NCBI GenBank assembly: GCA_934486825.1
Contig: CAKSQF010000001.1
Span: forward strand, 80,767 to 144,766
Source of the DNA: an uncultured Eubacteriales bacterium
Lineage (GTDB): Bacteria > Bacillota > Clostridia > Oscillospirales > CAG-272
Direction: 5' to 3'
Length of the DNA stretch: 64,000 nt
Part shown: positions 20,401-27,651 of the stretch, one piece after another
Layout: every line of letters begins with the position of its first letter
Numbering within the stretch: the first letter of the stretch is position 1
Position numbers and translations under genes: made by a program
The notes under the pieces: model-generated
What the model was told of the DNA's origin: nothing
What the model saw: the letters and a program-made list of their open reading frames with translations, nothing else
The model's database searches: none

Positions 20401-20510
20401 TGGTCAAGCGGCTACTCAAAAAGTACAAATACCCGCCGGAGAAATACGACGATGCCATTGAAACCGTCATGAGCCAGTGCGAGCTTTGGACGGATAATAC
20501 GGAGGTTTAA
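17442..20510 (+). CDS. hsdR: Type I restriction endonuclease subunit HsdR
   Basis: ATP-dependent translocase and nuclease of the R2M2S complex. 1022 residues, full length. The N-terminal nuclease domain shows GNNRRPDIILFVNGLPLVLM and ELKSP (about residue 148). The helicase core has Walker A HTQGSGKSLSMVFYA (about 287), the box ADEAHRGQYG (about 387), IGFTGTPV, and DMWLTGFDVPSL with AVARVNRVF. A helical C-terminus would bind the methyltransferase. GGGAGA precedes ATG 17442. No damage is visible, so with intact hsdM and hsdS the system should be active. Confidence 0.96.
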   Translation: MSFTESTYENAVIQLFEGMGYTHIYAPDMGREDFSDPLMGGVLRDALVRINRGLPLEAIGEALSKIRNFEGGSLVEKNRVFTGYLQDGVEVNYTVGGETRAALVRLVDFEKPENNDFAVVNQYTYIENGNNRRPDIILFVNGLPLVLMELKSPAKEDAGAEDAYNQLRNYMQDIPSLFIYNAVCVISDLSTNRAGTITSGFDRFMEWKTKDGRYENTAYAQFDTFYEGMFPKARLIDLLKNFICFSGDAQKPIKILAGYHQYFAVRKAVEKAVVATSTDGKGGVFWHTQGSGKSLSMVFYAHLLQEVLHSPTIVVMTDRIDLDDQLYAQFCKCAGFLRQTPVQAESKEHLKALLAGREANGIIFTTLFKFERGEEPLSERRNIVVMADEAHRGQYGFDERVVMSEDADGNKEARVTVGNARILHDALPNATFIGFTGTPVSIKDRNTREVFGDYIDIYDMTQAVEDGATRPVYYESRVIHLKLDQNTLRLIDATYDALEQMSDSATIEKSKKMLGQMESVLGADATIQSLCEDIVTHYEQNRANLLTGKAMIVAYSRPIAIKIYRKILELRPAWKEKVAVVMTGGNKDPEDWKDIIGTKAHKEELARRFKDNDDPLKIAIVVDMWLTGFDVPSLATMYVYKPMHGYNLMQAVARVNRVFKDKEGGLIVDYVGIASALKEAMKEYSARDRRKYGDMDIGKTAYPKFQEKLQVCRDLFHGYDFSKFYTGTPLEKAQAITGGVNFVLDAKTPKRKELFAKEAFLLRQAQSLCSSMTTEEERHTAAYFEAVRSTVMKITMGGGNGKPLSLKEINSQINELLKASIQSEGVINLFESAKMGEKFSLFDPAVLEEIARMKEKNIVVEILRKLMAEQIAIYKRTNVVQATTFSDKITLLMNTYYNGLITNEEVIKELLKTAEEINALRKEGEKLGLSEEELAFYDALTKPEHIKDFYENETLIALTRELTEMLRKNRTIDWQKKETARAGMRKMVKRLLKKYKYPPEKYDDAIETVMSQCELWTDNTEV

Positions 20511-20512
20511 CA

Positions 20513-22249
20513 ATGTCAAAATTAAATGTCGATCAGAAAAGCATAAAGGATCTGTTGAACAACAAGAAAGCAGACTTTTTGATTCCGGATTACCAACGCC
20601 CGTATGCATGGGGAGAAAAGGAATGCGAGACCCTTTGGGAAGACCTGTTCTCCTTTGCATTTCCGGAAAACGATTATGAAAAATTCAATTCAAACGATGA
20701 ATATTTTCTCGGTCCGATTGTAACTTTTACAAATGCTGACGGGAAACAAGAAGTAATAGATGGTCAGCAACGTTTAACAACATTGATGCTTTTGCTCAGA
20801 GCTTTTTATGAACGTGGACAGGGGATGAAAGACCAGAAAGCTATTAAGACACGAGAAATCGTTGCAAAATGTATCTGGAAGACAGATGAGTTTGAAGCTC
20901 CTGATATGGATGAACTCAAAATCAATTCTGAAGTTGCAACAGACAATGACAAAGAAGAATTTTTGGGGATATTGAAATCTGGCAAAACCGAAAAAACGCA
21001 AAGAAGCCGATATGCGGATAATTACCGATATTTTGAAAGTAGAATAGATGCTTTTTTGAATGAATACCCTACATATTTCGCATATTTTCCAAATAGAATA
21101 CTTGCAAATTGTATTTTGCTTCCGATAGAAGCAGAATCACAGGAAACAGCTCTTCGGATTTTCTCTACATTGAATGACAGAGGAATGCCGCTTAGTGATG
21201 CAGATATTTTTAAAGCTCAATTTTACAAGTATTATGCTTCCATGGGTGAAAAGGATTTCTTTATTTCAGAGTGGAAAAACCTTGATGCATTGTGTAATAG
21301 GATTTTCCATCCTCAGCAGGGCACGCCTATGGATGAACTTTTTACACGTTATATGTATTTCAGACGTGCAAAGAAGGGCATAAAATCGTCAACAACCGAA
21401 GCCTTACGAAAGTTTTTTGAGAAAAACAATTATGAAATACTCAGGGACGAAAATACATTAACCGAACTAAAGTCATTAGCTGATTTTTGGAATGATGTTT
21501 ATGAGCAGAATTCTGTCCGTTTTAGTTCAAACGTTTTAAAATTGTTGTTTGTTTTGAATTATGCTCCCAATGGGATGTGGGCGTATTTAACATCAGTCTA
21601 TTATTTGCATAACAAGAAAGCGGATAATACCCTCGAAGAAGAGCCATTTATAAATTTTTTGAAAAAAACCATTGGGTTTATTTGGGCTTATGCTGTTATC
21701 AATCCCGGTTTGATGTCGCTCAGAACGCCCGTATATTCTGAGATGGTAAATATAGTGAATGGCAGCTCAGTTGCATTTATGGATTATCAATTTGAGGAAG
21801 AGACGGTAAAATCGTTTTTTGGCAATTATTATTTTAATAATTATCGACCAATTACAAAGGCAATGCTTACTTGGTGGGCTTTTGAAAATCCGGAGCAACA
21901 GTTGCTATCGACAAAAGAGAGTTTTGACATTGAGCATATTTACGCTCGAAATCGTCAGGAGAAAGAACATGGATTAAGTGATCAAAAAAGTCTTGAGTCA
22001 CTTGGAAATAAAGTTTTGCTTGAAAGCAGAATAAATATCCGTGCTTCTGATTATAAGTTTTCCGATAAAAAAATGTACTATCGTGGGTATACTACGGGCA
22101 GAGGTGTAGTAAAAGAAAGGACAAACATATCTGAACTGGTTGAAATAGCGGAGAAACAAGATTTCACCGAAGCGGATATAACTGCAAGGAATCAAGCCAT
22201 CGTGCATAGGTTTGTTGAATTTCTAAAATGTAATGGTTTATGCAAGTAA
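20513..22249 (+). CDS. DUF262/DUF1524 protein (GmrSD-like type IV-type restriction enzyme)
   Basis: 578 residues starting two bases after the hsdR stop. The N-terminal DUF262 domain has FLIPDYQRPYAWGEKECETL, FLGPIVTF and the ParB-like nucleotide-binding motif DGQQRLTTL (about residue 82). The C-terminal DUF1524 domain has the His-Me finger pattern FDIEHIYARN and LESLGNKVLLESRINIRASD. This S-D fusion is the architecture of GmrSD, which uses NTP hydrolysis to cut modified phage DNA. It is full length and is the last gene of the cargo. Working beside a type I system it would cover phages that escape by base modification. The actual substrate is inferred, not seen. A+T-rich relative to hsdR. Confidence 0.85.
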   Translation: MSKLNVDQKSIKDLLNNKKADFLIPDYQRPYAWGEKECETLWEDLFSFAFPENDYEKFNSNDEYFLGPIVTFTNADGKQEVIDGQQRLTTLMLLLRAFYERGQGMKDQKAIKTREIVAKCIWKTDEFEAPDMDELKINSEVATDNDKEEFLGILKSGKTEKTQRSRYADNYRYFESRIDAFLNEYPTYFAYFPNRILANCILLPIEAESQETALRIFSTLNDRGMPLSDADIFKAQFYKYYASMGEKDFFISEWKNLDALCNRIFHPQQGTPMDELFTRYMYFRRAKKGIKSSTTEALRKFFEKNNYEILRDENTLTELKSLADFWNDVYEQNSVRFSSNVLKLLFVLNYAPNGMWAYLTSVYYLHNKKADNTLEEEPFINFLKKTIGFIWAYAVINPGLMSLRTPVYSEMVNIVNGSSVAFMDYQFEEETVKSFFGNYYFNNYRPITKAMLTWWAFENPEQQLLSTKESFDIEHIYARNRQEKEHGLSDQKSLESLGNKVLLESRINIRASDYKFSDKKMYYRGYTTGRGVVKERTNISELVEIAEKQDFTEADITARNQAIVHRFVEFLKCNGLCK

Positions 22250-22347
22250 AATTAACGAACAGCCGTTTTCAGCAACATAAAAAACTATCGGCCATTTTTA
22301 GAAATTCATCTATAACAAAATGAGATTTTTCATCAGAATATGTAGCG

Positions 22348-22369
22348 AGTGGGGCTGATTAGCCCCACT
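22348..22369 (+). terminator. Hairpin downstream of the defence cargo
   Basis: AGTGGGGCT-GATT-AGCCCCACT, a perfect nine-base stem 99 bases after the last cargo gene. The T-run is poor, so termination may be weak. The rest of 22250-22435 is A+T-rich with no gene. Confidence 0.55.
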
Positions 22370-22435
22370 TAATTGTCTTGCTTCCATATCTTTGTGGCAT
22401 GGTCAAATATGTGGTCTTCTTTAATATTTTGTTAT

Positions 22436-22597
22436 TTAGAATTTATCCAATTGTTTTAGAAGCTCCAACAACAATGCTCCGACATCCTCTGTCGGGGCAT
22501 TTTCCGCGAGGAGACGGTTACGCCATTCCACAAGCGCGTTGATAAGCAGGCGAAGCTCAAAAGAATCCAGTTTCAGCTTGATTTTACGCTCTGTCAT
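22436..22597 (-). CDS. Small conserved mobile-element protein (53 residues)
   Basis: A short frame starting MTERKIKLKLDSFELRLLIN and ending LLLELLKQLDKF. Its ATG overlaps the stop of tnpV as ATGA, and the predicted amphipathic helices and charge pattern look like a real peptide. From memory, small proteins of this kind follow tnpV in Bacillota elements; I know no function for them. It is the last gene of an integrase-tnpV-small ORF run. Confidence 0.6.
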   Translation of the reverse strand: MTERKIKLKLDSFELRLLINALVEWRNRLLAENAPTEDVGALLLELLKQLDKF

Positions 22598-22950
22598 TTG
22601 TAAATCACCTCCCGGAGGACCATTTCCTCGGCATCATGCTTTGCAGCATTCATTTCCTGCGCCCAACGGAGTGGGTCTGTGGCTTTCAGGAACTCTGTGA
22701 TGCCTCTATCGGCTCTCAGACGGTCAAGGACAAGGGAAACATCTGCTCGCGCCTCTGCGTCGATTTGGGCAAGTTCTACGGCAAGTGTGCCGCTTGTCAG
22801 CAGAGAAGTATAGGTTCCTCTGCGATGCCGCTGTAGATATGCCAAATGCAACTGCCCGTATTTCCCGATTGCAGTCGTTTTCTGTTCCGGCAGGGTAAGA
22901 TCGGGATACAGGATATCGTTCTTTTCACTGTATGTAATTTTGTTTTTCAT
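22594..22950 (-). CDS. tnpV: TnpV family mobile-element protein
   Basis: 118 residues with AAGGAG before the ATG. It shows the family pattern: ITYSEKNDILYPDLTLP, GKYGQLHLAYLQRHRRGTYT, LLTSGTLAVELAQIDAEARA and a helical C-terminus. TnpV proteins are carried by integrative elements of Bacillota next to integrases; their role in transposition is unproven. It follows the integrase stop by 12 bases and overlaps the small gene after it. A truncated, inverted relative lies at 10795 at the other end of the island. Confidence 0.82.
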   Translation of the reverse strand: MKNKITYSEKNDILYPDLTLPEQKTTAIGKYGQLHLAYLQRHRRGTYTSLLTSGTLAVELAQIDAEARADVSLVLDRLRADRGITEFLKATDPLRWAQEMNAAKHDAEEMVLREVIYK

Positions 22951-22962
22951 AATCAGTCTCCT

Positions 22963-24175
22963 TTATTTTCCGAAAATGCGGTCGAAGGTATCGGCGGCGA
23001 GCTGGTCGGTTTCGGTGATGGCGTGTACGTAGATATTGGTTGTGTCAATATCGCTGTGCCCCAACCGCATGGAAACGGTTTTGATGTCGCATCCATTGGC
23101 AAGAAGCATCGTGGCACTGGTATGTCGCAGACCGTGAAATTTCAGGTGCCGGATGCCGTGCCGCTTTAGAAAGTGGTCGAACTGCTTGGTCGGTGTCTGC
23201 GGATTCATCACATGACCGTCGAGTTCTGTGAAAATCCATCCGTCCGGATTCCATCCGGCACCCATCATAGCGGCGTATTTGTTTTGATTCTCCCGGTAGG
23301 TGCGGAGTGTTTCCAGCAGTCGTTCGGGGATCACCATATCCCGTTTGCTGTTTTTGGTCTTCGGCTCTTTTTCAAACGCTTTGCCGCTCTTTGGCTTGTA
23401 AATGCTGCGGCGTACATAAAAGCCTGTGCGCATCAAAATCAATGTCCGACCATTTCAGACCGACGATTTCTCCACGGCGGCAACCGGTAAACAGGGCAAG
23501 CTCCACGAGCAACTTGATGTTGACCGATTCTTCTTCCAAGGCTTCGAGTATCTGCCTGACCTCGTCGGCGGAGTACACTTCTACCTCTTTTCGGTCGTTT
23601 TTCGGAAAGACCAACCGGCGGGAAGCGCTGATGTCATTGTCGATGTATTCCATTTTGTAGGCAAGGGACAAAATGGAGCGAAACACCGTCGCATAGCGTT
23701 TTACCGTTGCTGCAGCCATTTGTTCGCCGGGGTGATGAATATCCTGCCTGCCCTTTGCCATGACAAACTGGATATAGTCCTGTACATGACGGACACGGAA
23801 TTCTTCCAGTCGCATCATGCCGTAAGTCGGAATCAGATGTGTTTGAATGATCTGACGATAGAAGGCAAGAGTACCGGGGGCTATCTCGCTTGCCTTGATC
23901 TCCAAAAATTTTTCGCAGAAATCCCGAAACAGCGTTTTGCCTGGAGAGTTTGGTGCGATTTTTCGCCCGCTCGCATCCAGAATTTCGCCGTTCAAAATCT
24001 GCACCTGAAGATTTTCGATAAAAAGGTTCATTTCTTTCTGGAGCGAAAGATAACTGAGTGTCGGCTTCGATGGAGTGAAGGTACGGGAGACGGTGACGGG
24101 CTTGCCACGGTCATCCTTACCTGCCGAAATGCGAATGAGATAGGTTCCGTTTGGTTTTCTGACGATGTTTGCCAT
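22963..24175 (-). pseudogene. Tyrosine integrase split by a frameshift
   Basis: Site-specific recombinase that would insert and excise the element. From ATG 24175 (AGGAGG upstream) the frame reads the arm-binding start MANIVRKPNGTYLIRISAGK, a core-binding SAM-like region and the catalytic opening ALFTGCRRGEIVGLKWSDID, then runs into a stop at 23372. The downstream frame continues with VRRSIYKPKSGKAFEKEPKT, the box HLKFHGLRHTSATMLL and MRLGHSDIDTTNIYVHAITE, giving the second Arg and the nucleophile Tyr, and stops at 22963. All catalytic residues exist but lie in two frames; the shift falls near 23425-23440. It may be a real inactivating mutation or a sequencing error. Confidence 0.88.
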
Positions 24176-24250
24176 TTTGTTTTCCTCCTTTTGATGGCTC
24201 ACAATTTTGATTTGGAGAGACAAAAAGCGGCGCATGAGAGAAAACTTTAA

Positions 24251-24267
24251 ACCTGCAGCCTCTACCA
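24251..24267 (-). repeat. Degenerate copy of the tRNA-Pro 3' half
   Basis: Seventeen bases matching the tRNA-Pro gene at 24480-24496 in 15 positions and in the same orientation, with weaker similarity continuing through the T-arm. It lies between the integrase and the tRNA. It may be an old attachment-site remnant of a tRNA-targeting element. Confidence 0.4.
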
Positions 24268-24292
24268 TGGGAGTTCTGTAAAATCGGCAACA

Positions 24293-24338
24293 TATGTACC
24301 AAAATATGCACCAACCGGAGTTTTGGGCATTTGGTGCA
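24293..24338. repeat. Right-end integrase-site-like repeats
   Basis: TATGTACC (24293) and TATGCACCAA (24305-24314) are near-direct repeats 12 bases apart. TGCACCAA (24307-24314) also pairs with TTGGTGCA (24331-24338). The same words occur at the island's left end (10059-10077, 10549-10581). Confidence 0.5.
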
Positions 24339-24420
24339 GAAAAATACAGAACAGATCCGCCCCGAAATTCAGAGCGGATCTGCTTCAAAAATGTGAGAAA
24401 ACGAGAGAAAAACGGCGGAA

Positions 24421-24452
24421 AACAAAGAAAAACGGAGATCTTACGATCTCCG
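24421..24452 (-). terminator. Terminator behind tRNA-Pro
   Basis: AACGGAGATC-TTAC-GATCTCCGTT (24431-24452 plus flank). Read on the minus strand it is followed by TTTTTCTTT and so ends the tRNA transcript six bases after the CCA end. On the + strand it is also followed by T's. Confidence 0.8.
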
Positions 24453-24457
24453 TTTTT

Positions 24458-24533
24458 TGGTCTGAGTGACAAGACTTGAACTTGCGGCCTCTACCACCCC
24501 AAGGTAGCGCGCTACCAACTGCGCCACACCCAG
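24458..24533 (-). tRNA. tRNA-Pro, anticodon GGG
   Basis: A 76-base cloverleaf with encoded CCA. The acceptor CTGGGTG pairs with CACTCAG (one G-T pair), the anticodon stem is CTACC/GGTAG with loop TTGGGGT (anticodon GGG at 24498-24500), and the T-arm is GCAAG-TTCAAGT-CTTGT. It has its own consensus promoter to the right and a terminator to the left, so it should be functional. Its 3' end faces the integrase, the usual position of a tRNA used as an attachment site, but no clean flanking repeat of its 3' end is found at the far end of the island. Confidence 0.93.
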
Positions 24534-24563
24534 TTTTCTGTGTCGCTCTCAATCGACTCGATC

Positions 24564-24592
24564 ATTATAGCACTTTATATTTGTTTTGTCAA
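24564..24592 (-). promoter_or_regulatory. Promoter of tRNA-Pro
   Basis: On the minus strand TTGACA, a 17-base spacer and TATAAT, a full consensus match, 31 bases before the tRNA 5' end. Confidence 0.88.
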
Positions 24593-24633
24593 CCCTTTTT
24601 TGCTTTTTATTATCTAAAAAATTGCAATAAATA

Positions 24634-27615
24634 TTGCTCCTGTTTACAGCTTGTTTGCGGAAGTACGGCGAAAGCGGAGAAGATGTCGAAAAGCTTCTGC
24701 GCGGGCAGATGGCGAAAGACAGAGGACTCAGCCGTGACGAGGCGTTTGACGAGCTTGTTGCCGATGCGTGCGAATCCATGCTTCTCGACAGCAATGCGGT
24801 CGAGAAGGTTGCAGAACTCAGAAGCACCGACAGTGAACTGTTCGGCAGGATCAGGCAGTTCATACGCAGAATACTGAACAGGCTTCGTGCCATGTATGCG
24901 GGTGTTTCGTCCTACAGTGAAGAGGGAAAGGCTCTGCACGAAATGACCGGGACGGTCGAAAAGCTTGCAAAGCTTTTCGAAGATGCCGCGCTCGATGCGG
25001 TATCGAACAGGTCGGGCATCGCAAAGACGCAGAGTGAAGTCACGACTGCCGACAATATCGTTGAGGGTGATAAAACAAAACATTCTCTCAGAGCAGACTA
25101 TGTCAGGGAACTTGACAATTGGGATGGCGATACAACCGGATTTTCATTTACTGTCGGTAAAACATCGGATGCACTGATTAAGGCGGGTATTCCGAACAAA
25201 CTTATAAAACTTGATGCGACCAAAGTAAAAAATGCAATAAAAAAACACAGCGGAATGAACATTGAAATCTTTAAAAATATTCCGGACCTTCTTGAACACC
25301 CTGTTGTTGTAATAGATTCGAAAAGAAACGAAAATTCCAAGATAGTTATGGGAGATTTGTATGACGGCAACGGGAATGTCGTTACAACTGTTCTTCTCCT
25401 TGCACCGACAAGCAAAAAAGGGAATGTTCTTGACATAATAAAAATATCCTCTGCCGAGGGCAGAGGGCATATTGAGAGTCTGTTTAAAAACGGCGACAGT
25501 TATAATGTTCCGGTGAGATATGTGGATGAAAAAAGAGTCCAAAATTGGCTGAATGCTAATAGGCTACAATTGCCGTTGCACAGTTTCAACTCGGACTCCG
25601 ATAGCAGTATATCCGAAAAATCCGAAAAAGTCAATAGTCTTTCGGAAAATATTTCGAAAACCGACATCAGGCACTCTTACAAAGGCATAAACAAAGACGG
25701 AATAGAAGTTTACGAGACGAGCGAAGACACATTGTCTCTCAAATGGAACGAAAGAGTAAAAAAGTATGTAAGTCTTCTTGAGAATGATTATGTCGGAAGA
25801 ACCGCAAAATTTATTCGTAACGGGCATGTGTACTATGCCGAATTTGACCGGACAAATCCGAGAAAGTCCGTATACGGAGAAAAGCACTTTACGGCAGACG
25901 GCAAAAAAGCATATATAAAAGCGGGCGCGGATGGCGATGTTTTCAATCTGATCGAAAATTCCGTATACGATCACAGTTCGGCGGACACAAAAAATCACAA
26001 AAGCAAGGACGGCTTTACGGACTATTTCGACTATTTTGTGAAGACCGTTCAGATCGACGGCAAGGTCTTTGATCTTATAGCCACTGTCAAGAAGAAATAC
26101 GGAGCTGATGGAGGATATGCCTATACCCTGTTCTTGAAAAACAACAACAGAATGAAGGCATCCCCCGCCGTAAGCACACAAGGTGCTTTCAAGGTGGAAG
26201 GAGATGCCTTCGGTAAATATTATATGCAGTTTTCTGCAAAAAGTCAAGAGGAAATTTCATCCAAAAGCAAAAAATCGAAGAAGATAAACAGTGAAGCGCT
26301 CGAAACAATCACCGAAAGTCAGTACGAAGAAATGAAAAAGCATTTCGGAGTGACAAGAGATATACGGGTTGCCGGCTATCTTCTGACGGACGGAAGCATG
26401 CTCGATTTCAGCGGAAAGCATTGGGGCGATATCGGTTCGAAAACGCGTCAGGTGGATCACAGGGATATAAGCGAAGTTCTTCCGGACGGCAGTGAAAACT
26501 ACGGCGCAATGGTTCGCATGATAGCAAACGGGAATATACGGCTAATGCCGGAGTCGGGAGGAATATGCCTTTCACAACCTCCGACCGACAGGCAGAGGCA
26601 GGCGCTTCGTTATTACATCGATATGTACTCGCGCAGGATCGGCGATTCGGACGGCGTTATCGTCGATTTCGACGAACCGGGCGGCGATACGGTGTACAGC
26701 AGAACATACGATAAAGGCACGGATGCAGATGCCGTAATGAAGGACATAGACAACTATTTCAGATACGGTAGCCGCAGTGAACTCATGAGCTTCCACGACG
26801 GCTCTGATATAAGATATTCGCTGAAAAAGGGTGCCGAACAGGATGTTGAGAAAGTTCTTAATCAAATACGGTATACCGAGGATGTGTTTCTCACAGAGAG
26901 CAGCCCGGACATAATGGTCGAACAAAAGGGTGTTGAAAATCTTCCGATGCTCATGAAGGCATCTCACATAAGAGAAAATGTTTTTACCGAAAAAGAGGCA
27001 AAGGCGAGAGGACTGAGAGTCAGTCCGAACATACATTACCACGGACTGGGCAAGGACCTTTTCCTCAAAATAATTGACGGGCTTGGTGATGTGGGGCTTG
27101 CGTACAGGGGAACAAAAAATGCCGCTGACCCGTCGAGAAGAGAAAATTATTTTCTGCTGATATCGCAGTACAGAGATGCAAACGGCAACATGATAAACAT
27201 TCCCGTTTTTATAAACGAAACGGGTCAGTATAACCGTGTGTTTATCGGTACAAACAAAATAGCGACGGTGTTCGGAAGAGATGATCTGAAATCTTACATT
27301 CAAAGGGAAATCGGAAACGGGAATCTTGTGAGAATAAAAAAGAGAAGCACCCAAGTCGGTGAACTGACATCACTAATTAATGCCAGTTATGACGAGAATG
27401 CTTCTGACAGCAGTATATCCCAAAAATCCGAAAATGTCAATAGCTTTTCAAAAAATTTCGAGAAGAACGGCTATTCCAAGAAATCCGAGGGAGAAATGTC
27501 AGACCGCGAGCTTCTCGCAAACGCGCTCGAAACGACGATCGACACGGACACGCAGGCGGGACAGAACGAGCTGAAAATTCTCAGAGAATACAAGGACAGG
27601 ATTGAGGCGGTCTGA
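24634..27615 (+). pseudogene. Phage-type large polyvalent protein with MuF-C-like domains, truncated at both ends
   Basis: A 993-residue open frame with no Shine-Dalgarno site or plausible start. It begins at once in LRKYGESGEDVEKLLRGQMA and EAFDELVADACESMLL, a segment usually found deep inside phage polyvalent or portal-fused proteins. Domains in order: a metallopeptidase-tail-like helical region (1-130); a MuF-C/PBECR-like nuclease-fold domain (about 155-310: IPNKLIKLDATKVKNAIKKH, IPDLLEHPVVVIDS); an LPD-like domain (about 350-530); a region with GYLLTDGSMLDFSGKHWGDI and RLMPESGGICLSQPPTDRQR (about 580-690); a second MuF-C-like domain (about 765-910). Two similar linkers (DSSISEKSEKVNS and DSSISQKSENVNS) separate modules. 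It ends within what is normally a long coiled coil. I take it as a prophage remnant; an expressed fragment cannot be excluded. Confidence 0.65.
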
Positions 27616-27651
27616 CAAAGACATTGCTTCATAGACGACTTTTCGATAAAA

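Noticed and set aside
9925..24457. Complete integrative and conjugative element
   Set aside because: No coupling protein, VirB4-like ATPase or other mating-pore gene is present; only mobilization functions are seen.
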